64,000 nt of DNA from Candidatus Pelagibacter sp. (GTDB taxonomy: Bacteria > Pseudomonadota > Alphaproteobacteria > Pelagibacterales > Pelagibacteraceae): positions 35,268 to 99,267 of the forward strand of contig JAOJAE010000002.1 in NCBI GenBank assembly GCA_028227525.1, written 5' to 3'. The position numbers and the translations under genes were made by a program. The notes beneath the pieces are model-generated. The model was not told the DNA's origin. It saw nothing but the letters and a program-made list of their open reading frames with translations, and did not search any database. Numbering within the stretch: the stretch's first letter is position 1; every line of letters starts with the position of its first letter. Of this stretch, positions 1 to 7,906 are shown one piece after another.

Positions 1-504
1 CAGCAAAAACATAAATGGTGTCCATTGCCAAACTTCAACAATTATAACAGTAATTTTTGCCAATGTAGGGTCTGTAAGCCATTTGGGAGACATTCCAAAA
101 TTTGATAAAATGTCGTTTACGGGACCTAAAGACTCGTGAAAAAAAGTTCTCCAAATAACAGTCATGATCACTGGTGTGGTCATCATTGGGATTAGAAACA
201 ATACTCTAAAAAATCTTTGAAATTTAATATCCTTCCAAACCATGTGAGCTAAAGCAAATCCAATTACATACTGAAGAATGACTGTAGTAACAGATAAAAA
301 ACTTAATCTTAAAAATGATTGCCAGAATCTTGGGTCGTCTGTAAATAATCTAATATAGTTTTCAAGGCCTATAAAATTTAAACCGTTATAACTATTCCAT
401 CCAGATAAGCTCAAACGTACTACAAAAATTATTGGGAATATTAGTATTCCAATTAAAACAAATAATCCTGGAAATAAAAAGACGTATTTATGTTTAAAGT
501 TCAT
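1..504 (-). CDS. ABC transporter permease, MalF/UgpA type (3' end off the window)
   Basis: Reading the minus strand from the ATG at 504 gives 168 residues open to the window edge, so the C-terminal part is missing. The N-terminus (MNFKHKYVFLFPGLFVLIG) holds a membrane segment, then a periplasmic stretch with NYIRLFTDDPRFWQS, then further membrane helices (LSFLSVTTVILQYVIGFALA). This is the layout of the first half of MalF/UgpA-type inner-membrane permeases of carbohydrate ABC importers. It lies downstream of the solute-binding protein and presumably pairs with a MalG-type permease and an ATPase beyond the left edge. The substrate cannot be read from sequence. The fold and role are clear. Confidence 0.88.
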   Translation of the reverse strand, partial: MNFKHKYVFLFPGLFVLIGILIFPIIFVVRLSLSGWNSYNGLNFIGLENYIRLFTDDPRFWQSFLRLSFLSVTTVILQYVIGFALAHMVWKDIKFQRFFRVLFLIPMMTTPVIMTVIWRTFFHESLGPVNDILSNFGMSPKWLTDPTLAKITVIIVEVWQWTPFMFLL

Positions 505-528
505 TCTTTCGAAATTGAGTTTTATTAA

Positions 529-553
529 ATGTGGCCACAAATAGTGGCCACAT
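529..553 (-). terminator. intercistronic stem-loop between binding protein and permease
   Basis: A perfect 10-bp inverted repeat (ATGTGGCCAC at 529-538, GTGGCCACAT at 544-553) with a 5-nt loop lies between the stop of the binding-protein gene and the permease start. It is G+C-rich in very AT-rich surroundings. On the minus strand it is followed by TTTAATAAAA, a poor U-tract. It may be a partial terminator or an mRNA 3'-end stabiliser that gives more binding protein than permease, as in malE-malF. The hairpin is seen directly; its role is inferred. Confidence 0.65.
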
Positions 554-569
554 AATAATTAAGTTATCT

Positions 570-2114
570 TTATAACTTGTTATCTTCCATTTTAACACCA
601 ACAGCGTAGTCTTCTTGAACGTTTTTCTTACCTACTCTGTTAACAATTGCTTCCCATTCTTTAGCTACTTCATCTAAAGCTTCTTGCGGAGACAATTGTC
701 CTGCAAGTGCTTTTGAAGTTCCTGTAGCAACTGCACTAGTGAACTCAAATACACCTCTTACTCTTAAAGGGAAAACTCTGTTTTTACTTTTTTCCATATC
801 TTTAAGTGTTTTAGTGTAACTGTTAGCAATCTCTGGATCCCAACCCATGGTATCTATATAAAGTTTTGGATCAAAGTCAGAGTTTTTAAATGGGTTAACA
901 CCAAAGTTACCAATAGCTAGGTCAGCTTGGTGGTTTGCTCCGTTAGAGAAAAAACATAGATAGTCAAATGCCATCTCTTGTACTTTACTCTTCTTAGCAA
1001 CTCCAACTGCCCAACCCCATACAATATATGGTGCTTGGTTATATTGGTTTTCCCATTTACCAGTTACTCTATTCCAAACTTTATCTGCGCCTGGAAGGGG
1101 AGCTGTTCCTACTTTATTTTTAATAGGACTGTCATCTTGCATCGCTGCAATGAAAGCATCATCCCATGAAAAACTAAATAAAGTTTGACCACCACCAAAT
1201 GATCCAATTTCATCACCTAGTCCAAAGTTAATTCCTCCAGGAGGAACGTACTTAGTAGCCTCAACCCAATCACCTAAAGCTTCAACAAAACCTGGATTGT
1301 TGATATTTGGTTTCATAGTTTCTAAATCAAAAAAGAAACCACCTGGAGTTCTTGGATTTTTAGCATACGCTACTGATCTACTGAAAAAAGCTGCAAACAT
1401 TAAGTCATCTTTTTTCATAACTTCAGCTGAACCGTATTCTTTTTCTCCATCTCCATCCCAGTCCCAATCGTTAAAGTACTTGGCCATTTCGCCATACTCT
1501 TTCCATGTTCTTGGAACTCTTAACTCTTTACCAGTATCTGCTTTGTATTTTTTTTGCATTTCAGGATTATCTATTACGTCTTTTCTGTATTTTAGATAAT
1601 GTCTGTCGCCATCAACTGGGTATTGATACATAGTTCCATCCCAAGAAGAAACACCAACATGAGATTTAGTTACATCTTTCATCTCAACTGTATTGATATA
1701 TTGTTTAGGAACTGGTGCTAAGTATTGTCTCCAGTCATTAATAAAGTTAGAAAAACCAAATACGATATCGTATGGAGCTTGACCAGCTTTAAAAGGAACC
1801 ATGGCTTTTGCATACAAATCACCTGCTGGTGTATGAGTTACATCAACTTTTGCTCCTGTTAGTTTTGCAAACTGTTCAGCATGAAGAGCTGTAGGCTGTC
1901 CGATTACTGGAACTGCGTGCGTATTTATTTTAAGAGTTTTTCCTTTATAATTTTTCTTAGAAATTTTTTCGTAAGAACAATCACCTGGAATATCTCCCGT
2001 AGCCTTGATATGTGGAAATTGATCACTCCACTTATCGGCATATGCCATAGGGCTAAATATCAAAACTCCTGATATGATAGCACTTAGACAAGTTTTAGTT
2101 ATTTTCATTTTCAC
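570..2114 (-). CDS. ABC transporter extracellular solute-binding protein, family 1 (sugar/polyol type)
   Basis: The 514-residue protein begins with a signal peptide (basic MKMKITK, hydrophobic core, likely cleavage after MAYA), so it is exported to the periplasm. The body has family 1 features: LKINTHAVPVIG near 61-72, a YDIVFG strand near 115, a YPVDGDRHYLKYRKD segment near 165-179 and GGGQTLFSFSWDDAF for ligand binding. It is longer than typical MalE/UgpB proteins (about 400-440 residues). An aspartate-rich stretch at 216-226 (DWDWDGDGEKE) resembles a calcium loop. It sits 16 bp after the dehydrogenase gene and before the permease, in one transcription unit. The ligand is unknown; the neighbouring dehydrogenase suggests a sugar alcohol or other alcohol. 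Confidence 0.9.
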   Translation of the reverse strand: MKMKITKTCLSAIISGVLIFSPMAYADKWSDQFPHIKATGDIPGDCSYEKISKKNYKGKTLKINTHAVPVIGQPTALHAEQFAKLTGAKVDVTHTPAGDLYAKAMVPFKAGQAPYDIVFGFSNFINDWRQYLAPVPKQYINTVEMKDVTKSHVGVSSWDGTMYQYPVDGDRHYLKYRKDVIDNPEMQKKYKADTGKELRVPRTWKEYGEMAKYFNDWDWDGDGEKEYGSAEVMKKDDLMFAAFFSRSVAYAKNPRTPGGFFFDLETMKPNINNPGFVEALGDWVEATKYVPPGGINFGLGDEIGSFGGGQTLFSFSWDDAFIAAMQDDSPIKNKVGTAPLPGADKVWNRVTGKWENQYNQAPYIVWGWAVGVAKKSKVQEMAFDYLCFFSNGANHQADLAIGNFGVNPFKNSDFDPKLYIDTMGWDPEIANSYTKTLKDMEKSKNRVFPLRVRGVFEFTSAVATGTSKALAGQLSPQEALDEVAKEWEAIVNRVGKKNVQEDYAVGVKMEDNKL

Positions 2115-2130
2115 CTCTCTCTATTTATTA

Positions 2131-3192
2131 TTACGGAACTAAAACAGCTCGTCCCTTAACCTTACCTTCGTTAAGATCATGAAGCGCTTTATTAGCATCG
2201 CCTAATTTATATTCTTGCATGGATAGCTTAACCAAACCTTTGTTAGCTAATTCCATAAGTTCATATAACTCAGACCACGTTCCCACTAAATTTCCTATTA
2301 TGTTTTTTTCTGAAATGATTACATCAACAGCTAGGATTTTAATTTCCTCCCCGTAGCCAACGATATAATAAAATCCACCACCTGAAGTCATGTCTAGTCC
2401 CATTTTTGTAGAACCATGTTCTCCAACAAAATCGATAACAGCTTCAGCACCTTTGCCTTTAGTAAGCTCTAGCACTCTCTCATTTTCGTTTCCATCGATA
2501 AGAACGCCTTCATCACCACCTAAGGCCATAGCATGATCTAATGCTGCTTTAGATTTTTCAACAATAATAATATTTGCTGCACACATTGCTCTTAAACATT
2601 GAATTGCAATATGTCCTAATCCACCAGCACCAATAATCACACAACTTTGACCTGGCAATAAATGTCTAGTTGCTTTTTTAACAACTCGATAAGCTGTTAA
2701 ACCTGCATCTGAGAAAGGTGCCACATCTTTAGGTGCCAATACTGTAGGTAACTTAATTAAGTTACGTACACTTGTCTTTAGCAATTCAGCATAACCACCT
2801 TCTTTAATATTTAAACCTGGAAATGCTCCTTCTTCAGCATGTTGGTCTAAACCTCTTCGGCAACTTAAACATGTGCCATCAGTTCCTGAAATAATTGGAT
2901 GCAAGATTACAGGATCACCTTTTTTATATCCAACCACATCTTTTCCTACTTCTTCAACCCATCCAGCATTTTCATGACCCATAACCATAGGCAGTAAATC
3001 TCCTTTAGGATCTTGAATATGTTTCCAAACACCTTCAACAATGTGTAAGTCAGTTCTGCAAACTCCTGCAGCACCAATTTTAACAATCACATCTGATGAT
3101 TTTTCCAACTTTGGTTCTGGCATTTCTTGTTCTGTAACCCAGACTTTTTCTTTCATTTCTGGATCATACTTATGTAAAACTTGTGCCTTCAT
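2131..3192 (-). CDS. zinc-type (MDR superfamily) alcohol dehydrogenase
   Basis: This 353-residue protein is a medium-chain dehydrogenase that should oxidise an alcohol with NAD(P). Catalytic zinc ligands are visible at C45 (GVCRTD) and H73/E74 (MGHENAG), with D162 in the third position region. The Rossmann motif GAGGLG is at 188-193. The structural-zinc lobe keeps C108 and C111 but has alanine at 119, where relatives have cysteine (QHAEE instead of a QHCE-like sequence). The start is supported by AGGAGA at 3201-3206, 8 nt upstream of ATG. It is the first gene of the operon with the binding protein, so it probably acts on the imported compound. The exact substrate is not inferable. Confidence 0.88.
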   Translation of the reverse strand: MKAQVLHKYDPEMKEKVWVTEQEMPEPKLEKSSDVIVKIGAAGVCRTDLHIVEGVWKHIQDPKGDLLPMVMGHENAGWVEEVGKDVVGYKKGDPVILHPIISGTDGTCLSCRRGLDQHAEEGAFPGLNIKEGGYAELLKTSVRNLIKLPTVLAPKDVAPFSDAGLTAYRVVKKATRHLLPGQSCVIIGAGGLGHIAIQCLRAMCAANIIIVEKSKAALDHAMALGGDEGVLIDGNENERVLELTKGKGAEAVIDFVGEHGSTKMGLDMTSGGGFYYIVGYGEEIKILAVDVIISEKNIIGNLVGTWSELYELMELANKGLVKLSMQEYKLGDANKALHDLNEGKVKGRAVLVP

Positions 3193-3337
3193 AATTTTTC
3201 TCTCCTAATCTATTTTCTCAAAGCTTATTCAACAGGTGGACTAAGTAATAGTCAACGCGACTCAAATATGTTCAATAAATGTACAAATACAACCTGTGGT
3301 TAGTTGTTTTGAGGTTTAAAGGCTCCTAAGATGAGAG
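3193..3337. promoter_or_regulatory. divergent control region between dehydrogenase operon and regulator
   Basis: This 145-bp gap separates divergently transcribed genes, so it must hold both promoters. A TTGACT element on the minus strand (3253-3258 on +) lies about 60 bp upstream of the dehydrogenase start. ACAGGT (3232-3237) and ACCTGT (3292-3297) form a weak inverted pair, and AGTC-N5-GACT is centred near 3256. None is strong enough to call an operator. The adjacent Fis-type regulator is the likely binder by position. Confidence 0.4.
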
Positions 3338-4426
3338 ATGCAAAATTTAAATTCTGCAAACAAAGAGTTTAAAAGTATTCTAAAAAAAAGAGGAATGTTC
3401 TCAAATAAAATGGGAGATGAAATTTCTGAAAGTTGGTTGAGGTGTATTTCTACAGGTCTTGATCCATTTAAAGATCCCAAACAAAGCCTCATATCTTCAA
3501 TTGAACTTAAACAGATTAAAGAAAAAAATGAAGTGTTAAGAAAAATTGTCATCCCAGAAATAGAATTACTTTATTCACAAATTGCAGGTACAAATTTTAT
3601 GGTAGCTTATTCAGATGAAAACGGATTGGTACTTGACACTATATATGACAAAACTTGCTTAGAAGGTGATGTTGGTAAATCAGTAATACCAGGCTCTATA
3701 TGGGCAGAAAAAATTTGTGGCACAAATGGTCTGGGATTGTCAGTTGAACTTAAGAAGCCCACAATAGTATCTGGTAAAGAACATTTCTTTATTGCACATG
3801 AAAAAATATCATGCTTTGCGAGTCCAATAATTAATTATGATGGTAAAACAATAGGTATTATTGATGCCTCGACAGACTCTAAATCAAGAGAGCAGCATAC
3901 TTTAGCATTGGTAAAATTAGCAACAAGAAGTATTGAAACAAAATTATTTATTAATAAATTTTCAAATGAATTAATTCTATCTTTTCATCCAAGATCAGAA
4001 TATCTTTCTACTACAAGTGTTGGGTTATTAGCTATTAATGGTGATGGAGTAGTAGTAGGAGCAAATAGTAATGCTAAAATTATGCTCCATGGATTAGCAG
4101 ATTTAAAGAATGAAAACTTTAATAATATTTTTACAAATTCATTTTCATCTATAGCATCTGATTTACTTAATAATAAAATATTAAAAATAACTGATCATTT
4201 AGGGTCGTCTGTTTTTGTAGTTAAGAGTCAAAACTTTAGAGAAAGTAAAATTAAAGAAAAAAATTTATCAAACAAAACTTATGCATGTCGAAATTGTAAA
4301 GATACAAAAATTAAAAGAGAAAAGTGTATATTAATTAAATCAACTTTTTTAGAGACAAATAATATCTCAGTAGCTTCAAGAAAACTTGGTGTATCAAGAA
4401 CAACTATTTATAAACATCTAAGATAA
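3338..4426 (+). CDS. AcoR-like transcriptional regulator (GAF, PAS-like, Fis-type HTH; no AAA+ domain)
   Basis: The 362-residue protein matches the sensory half of AcoR-type activators. A GAF-like domain at about 80-205 contains SIWAEKICGTNGLGLSVE and a KEHFFIAHEKISCFASPI segment. A PAS-like stretch follows at about 222-300 (GLLAINGDGVVVGANSNAK). A cysteine group lies at C317, C320 and C330, and a Fis-type helix-turn-helix ends the protein (SVASRKLGVSRTTIYKHLR). The sigma-54-contacting AAA+ domain of classical AcoR (GAFTGA, Walker motifs) is absent, so it probably works with ordinary sigma factors. Being divergent from the alcohol dehydrogenase/ABC operon, it most likely controls that operon. 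Confidence 0.82.
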   Translation: MQNLNSANKEFKSILKKRGMFSNKMGDEISESWLRCISTGLDPFKDPKQSLISSIELKQIKEKNEVLRKIVIPEIELLYSQIAGTNFMVAYSDENGLVLDTIYDKTCLEGDVGKSVIPGSIWAEKICGTNGLGLSVELKKPTIVSGKEHFFIAHEKISCFASPIINYDGKTIGIIDASTDSKSREQHTLALVKLATRSIETKLFINKFSNELILSFHPRSEYLSTTSVGLLAINGDGVVVGANSNAKIMLHGLADLKNENFNNIFTNSFSSIASDLLNNKILKITDHLGSSVFVVKSQNFRESKIKEKNLSNKTYACRNCKDTKIKREKCILIKSTFLETNNISVASRKLGVSRTTIYKHLR

Positions 4427-4431
4427 TTCAT

Positions 4432-5643
4432 TTACTTTAATTTCATTATAAAAAATAAATAAGATAATAAAGATGTTATAAGTACAAATAACATTGCTAA
4501 TTTAAATGAAATTATTTCTGTAAAGTTTAGACTCATTCCTGCATCAATAATCAATCCAATAATCCATTGCATAAAAAATGCTCCAATAAAAATCAACAAG
4601 TTAAAAGAAGTTAGAGCTTTACCTGCATTAGACAAGGAGAACGCCATACCAACCGCTGGCTGAGTTAAGGATAAAAATATAGAGCTTACTATAAATATTG
4701 CCCAATGAATGGACCCCGCTTTAGGACCTAAATAAATAATTATCGCAAGCACAATTAAACTTATTGGGGCACCAAATTTTAACAATCTAATTGCATCACT
4801 TATATTTTTTGAAAATTTAGGAACGAAATAACCCCAACACAAAAATGAAACAAGCATAGCAAAATAAATCAAAAAAAGTCCATTAGCACTCTCTTGCGGG
4901 GTATAACCCGAAACTCTTATCATCCAGGGTCCAGCCCATAGTGTTTGGATTGCAAACAAACCTCCATAGGTAAAAAAACCCATAGGCACTAAACTTAGAA
5001 ATAAAGGGTTTGTCCAAACTGTACTTAATTTACTTTCGTTTAATTGTTTACTATCAACACTTTTAGAGTGCCATTTAGGAATAAAGATTATTATTAAAAT
5101 TATACAAGCCAATGTAAGTAGTGCTAAAGATAAAAATATTGCCCTCCAACCTATAATTGGTAAAAAAAACTGAACAGGTAAACTGGATGAGAGCATTCCT
5201 GTAGCTCCAACCATTAACATCCATGAATTTGCGCGTTGCTGTGTTTCATCTTGAAACCAAATCCTATAAGCAGTTAAAGGTCCCATCAAACATGCACCAA
5301 CACCAACACCAATTAATATTCTTGAAATTAAAAGCATCGTTAAGTTTTGAGCTAATGAAAATAAAATTAAGCCAATTATTGATAAAGATAAAAAATAAGA
5401 AACTATTTTTCTAGGCCCTTTAGAATCTAATAAATATCCCAATGGAATTTGTACACTTGCAAATCCTAAAAAATATCCTCCTCCAAGAAGTCCTAGCTCA
5501 CCTGAAGTAAGATTAAATTCTGAAACCAATTCAGGAGAGATGGTTGCTGTAATTGCTCTAAGTAAAGTTGAGATAAAATAGCCTAAAGCAAATACTAAAA
5601 ATATTGTAATAGCTTTTGATTTAGCTAGTACAGGTTTGTTCAT
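4432..5643 (-). CDS. MFS transporter
   Basis: The 403-residue protein has about 12 hydrophobic segments and the major facilitator loop between TM2 and TM3 (GYLLDSKGPRKIV, a G-x3-D-x2-G-x-R-like signature). It is an inner-membrane secondary transporter. It is the last gene of the glycolate/hydroxyacid run, 11 bp after the 2-hydroxyacid dehydrogenase. A carboxylate such as glycolate, lactate or glycerate is therefore a reasonable substrate guess, inferred from context only. It ends 5 bp from the convergent regulator gene. Confidence 0.85.
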   Translation of the reverse strand: MNKPVLAKSKAITIFLVFALGYFISTLLRAITATISPELVSEFNLTSGELGLLGGGYFLGFASVQIPLGYLLDSKGPRKIVSYFLSLSIIGLILFSLAQNLTMLLISRILIGVGVGACLMGPLTAYRIWFQDETQQRANSWMLMVGATGMLSSSLPVQFFLPIIGWRAIFLSLALLTLACIILIIIFIPKWHSKSVDSKQLNESKLSTVWTNPLFLSLVPMGFFTYGGLFAIQTLWAGPWMIRVSGYTPQESANGLFLIYFAMLVSFLCWGYFVPKFSKNISDAIRLLKFGAPISLIVLAIIIYLGPKAGSIHWAIFIVSSIFLSLTQPAVGMAFSLSNAGKALTSFNLLIFIGAFFMQWIIGLIIDAGMSLNFTEIISFKLAMLFVLITSLLSYLFFIMKLK

Positions 5644-5654
5644 AAATTAAAGTT

Positions 5655-6608
5655 TTAATTTACTTTATTTTTGCAATTACCAGTGTTGAAAAATTCATCA
5701 ATATTATCTATTGCCAAATTAGCCATTGCTGTTCTGGTATCTTTAGTTGCACTTCCAAGATGAGGTAAAATAAATGCACTTTTAATTTTTAAATAACCTG
5801 GGTTTAAATTAGGTTCACCTTTATAGACATCTAAACCTGCTGCATAAATTTTTCTTCTATTTAATGCATCAATTAATGCTTCATCATCAACAATATCTCC
5901 TCGAGCAACATTAGTAATTACCGCTCCTTTTGGAAAATATTCTACTGTCTCTTTATTAATTAAATTGACAGTTTCTTTTGTAGCTGGACAACAAATTGAT
6001 AAAACATCTGATACTGAAAAAAGACCTTTTAGACTATCATGATAAATAGCACCCTGTTCTTTTTCTTCGTTCAATTTAGAACGATTATGATAATGAATAA
6101 TCATTCCAAGCGATTTTGCAATTTTTGCAATTTTTTGCCCAATTCTTCCCATTCCTAAAATACCAAGTCTTGTACCTGTTAATTGTTTTCCAATTAAATA
6201 ATCTGCAGACCATTTCCAATTACTTTCTTTTGCTGCCTCGATTCCTTCAGCTGCCCTTCTACAAGCTCCTAGAATAAGAAGTATTCCAATTTCAGCTGTT
6301 GCATCTGATAAAACTTCAGGAGTATTTGTTACAGCAATACCTCTTTTTTTTGCAGCTTCTAGATCTATATTTCCAAAACCAACTGCAAAGTTTGAAATTA
6401 CTTTAACTGTCTCTGGAAGTTTATTGATTGTATCCTCATCCATTTTATCTGTTAAAGATGTAAGCACTGCATCACATCCTTGACTAAGCTCAATTAATTT
6501 TGTTTGAGAATAAAGTTCATCGTTTGCATTAAGTTTTGCATCAAAAATATTTGATGCTTTATCTTCACAATCTTTAAGTAGCCTTCTTGTAACTAGTATC
6601 TTTTTCAT
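5655..6608 (-). CDS. D-isomer-specific 2-hydroxyacid dehydrogenase (glyoxylate/hydroxypyruvate reductase type)
   Basis: I chose the ATG at 6608 because AGAGGAA lies 7 nt upstream and because a longer reading from 6719 would run inside glcF. The 317-residue protein has the N-terminal substrate-binding half, the NAD(P)-binding motif GILGMGRIGQKIAK, the NVARGDIVDDEAL segment and a late catalytic histidine in ILPHLGSAT. These are hallmarks of the GyaR/GhrB/hydroxypyruvate reductase group. The likely reaction is glyoxylate to glycolate or hydroxypyruvate to D-glycerate in the cytoplasm. It starts 2 bp after the glcF stop, so it is translationally linked to glycolate oxidase. Exact substrate preference is uncertain. 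Confidence 0.88.
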   Translation of the reverse strand: MKKILVTRRLLKDCEDKASNIFDAKLNANDELYSQTKLIELSQGCDAVLTSLTDKMDEDTINKLPETVKVISNFAVGFGNIDLEAAKKRGIAVTNTPEVLSDATAEIGILLILGACRRAAEGIEAAKESNWKWSADYLIGKQLTGTRLGILGMGRIGQKIAKIAKSLGMIIHYHNRSKLNEEKEQGAIYHDSLKGLFSVSDVLSICCPATKETVNLINKETVEYFPKGAVITNVARGDIVDDEALIDALNRRKIYAAGLDVYKGEPNLNPGYLKIKSAFILPHLGSATKDTRTAMANLAIDNIDEFFNTGNCKNKVN

Positions 6609-6610
6609 AG

Positions 6611-7906
6611 TTAATTCCTCTGTAACACCTCTGGTTTTGGACCTCCTGTATACCAATCTAGAACTTCGATTGTGTGTACAATTGGAACTTTTGTACCATG
6701 GGAAATTTGGGTAATACAACCAATATTTCCTGTAGAAATAAAATCAGGTTTCAAACTTTCAATATTATCTACTTTTTTAGTCAATAATTGTTTAGCTATT
6801 TCTGATTGTAAAATATTATAAGTTCCAGCTGAACCACAGCAAATATGACCTTCTGGAATTTCAAGGATTTCATTATTTGTTTTTTCTAAAAGTGCAATTG
6901 GTTGCGAATGAACTTTTTGACCATGCTGCATAGAACATGCTGAATGGTATGCAACTTTGTATTTTTTATTTTTTTCTTTGATATCTAGTTTTAAACTTTC
7001 AAAAATATATTCCGAAATATCTCTAGTTAACTCAGAAATAACTTTTGCTTTTTTACTTAATTCTTTATCATCTCTAAAGATAAATCCATAATCTTTCATT
7101 GTAGTTCCACAACCAGATGTGTTAGATAAAATTGCATCTAAATTGCCTTTTTGATGTTCGTCATACCAAGTATTAATATTATTTTTAAAGTCTTGGTGAG
7201 CATCATCCTCTTTTCCCAAATGATGATTTAAAGATCCACAACACCGAATTTTTTTTGGAACTACTACTTCAACACCATGTCTATTAAGTAGTCTAATCGT
7301 TGACTCATTAATTTGAGGTGAAATTTCTTTTTGAACACAGCCAGTTAATAGCGCAACTCTTGCAATTCTTTTTTTTCCTTTAACTTTGTAAATTTCTTTG
7401 TTTTCAAGTTGTTTTTTGGGAAAATGTGTTGGCATTAAATCCATCATATCTTTTATTTTTGATGGCATTAAAAATTTAAAAGGTTTAATCAATTTTACCA
7501 GAAAACTTGATAGTTTAAAAATTTTTGTATTGGGAAGAGTAATTGATAAAAAATGTCTTATTAACTTATCAAAAAAAGATCTTTCATAATTTTTTTCAAT
7601 ATATTTTTTTCCATGATCAATGATATGCATATAGTTTACACCTGCGGGGCATGTCGTCATACAACTATAACATGAAAGACATCTATCAATATGTTTAACA
7701 ACTTTGTCTGTTGGTTTTTTATTATTTTCCAACATGTCTTTAATTAAATAAATTCTTCCTCTTGGCCCATCAAGCTCATCCCCAAGTAGCTGGTGAGTAG
7801 GACATGTTGCATTGCACATACCACAATGAACACATTGTTTAAAAATTTTTTCAGTAGCTAAATTATCTTTATTTTCTAATTGTTTTTTTGAAAAATTTGT
7901 TTGCAT
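6611..7906 (-). CDS. glcF: glycolate oxidase iron-sulfur subunit GlcF
   Basis: The 431-residue protein carries two 4Fe-4S motifs near the N-terminus (C25, C28, C31, C35 and C76, C79, C82, C86). LLGDELDGPRGRIYLIK lies between them, as is typical of GlcF. Two CCG-type domains follow (CCGSLNHHLG; HSACSMQHGQK; CCGSAGTYN). It passes electrons from the GlcD/GlcE flavin subunits towards the membrane quinone pool during oxidation of glycolate to glyoxylate. Its ATG overlaps the glcE stop (TAATG). The first 13 residues recur, 10 of 13 identical, at residues 158-170. Confidence 0.94.
   Translation of the reverse strand: MQTNFSKKQLENKDNLATEKIFKQCVHCGMCNATCPTHQLLGDELDGPRGRIYLIKDMLENNKKPTDKVVKHIDRCLSCYSCMTTCPAGVNYMHIIDHGKKYIEKNYERSFFDKLIRHFLSITLPNTKIFKLSSFLVKLIKPFKFLMPSKIKDMMDLMPTHFPKKQLENKEIYKVKGKKRIARVALLTGCVQKEISPQINESTIRLLNRHGVEVVVPKKIRCCGSLNHHLGKEDDAHQDFKNNINTWYDEHQKGNLDAILSNTSGCGTTMKDYGFIFRDDKELSKKAKVISELTRDISEYIFESLKLDIKEKNKKYKVAYHSACSMQHGQKVHSQPIALLEKTNNEILEIPEGHICCGSAGTYNILQSEIAKQLLTKKVDNIESLKPDFISTGNIGCITQISHGTKVPIVHTIEVLDWYTGGPKPEVLQRN

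Noticed and set aside
3230..3300. ACAGGT/ACCTGT inverted repeat as an operator for the divergent operon
   Set aside because: Only 6 bp are shared and the arms are 54 bp apart; this is too weak to claim.
6609..6719. N-terminal extension of the 2-hydroxyacid dehydrogenase from an ATG at 6719
   Set aside because: It lies inside the glcF 3' end in another frame, and the ATG at 6608 has a good ribosome site (AGAGGAA, 7 nt).
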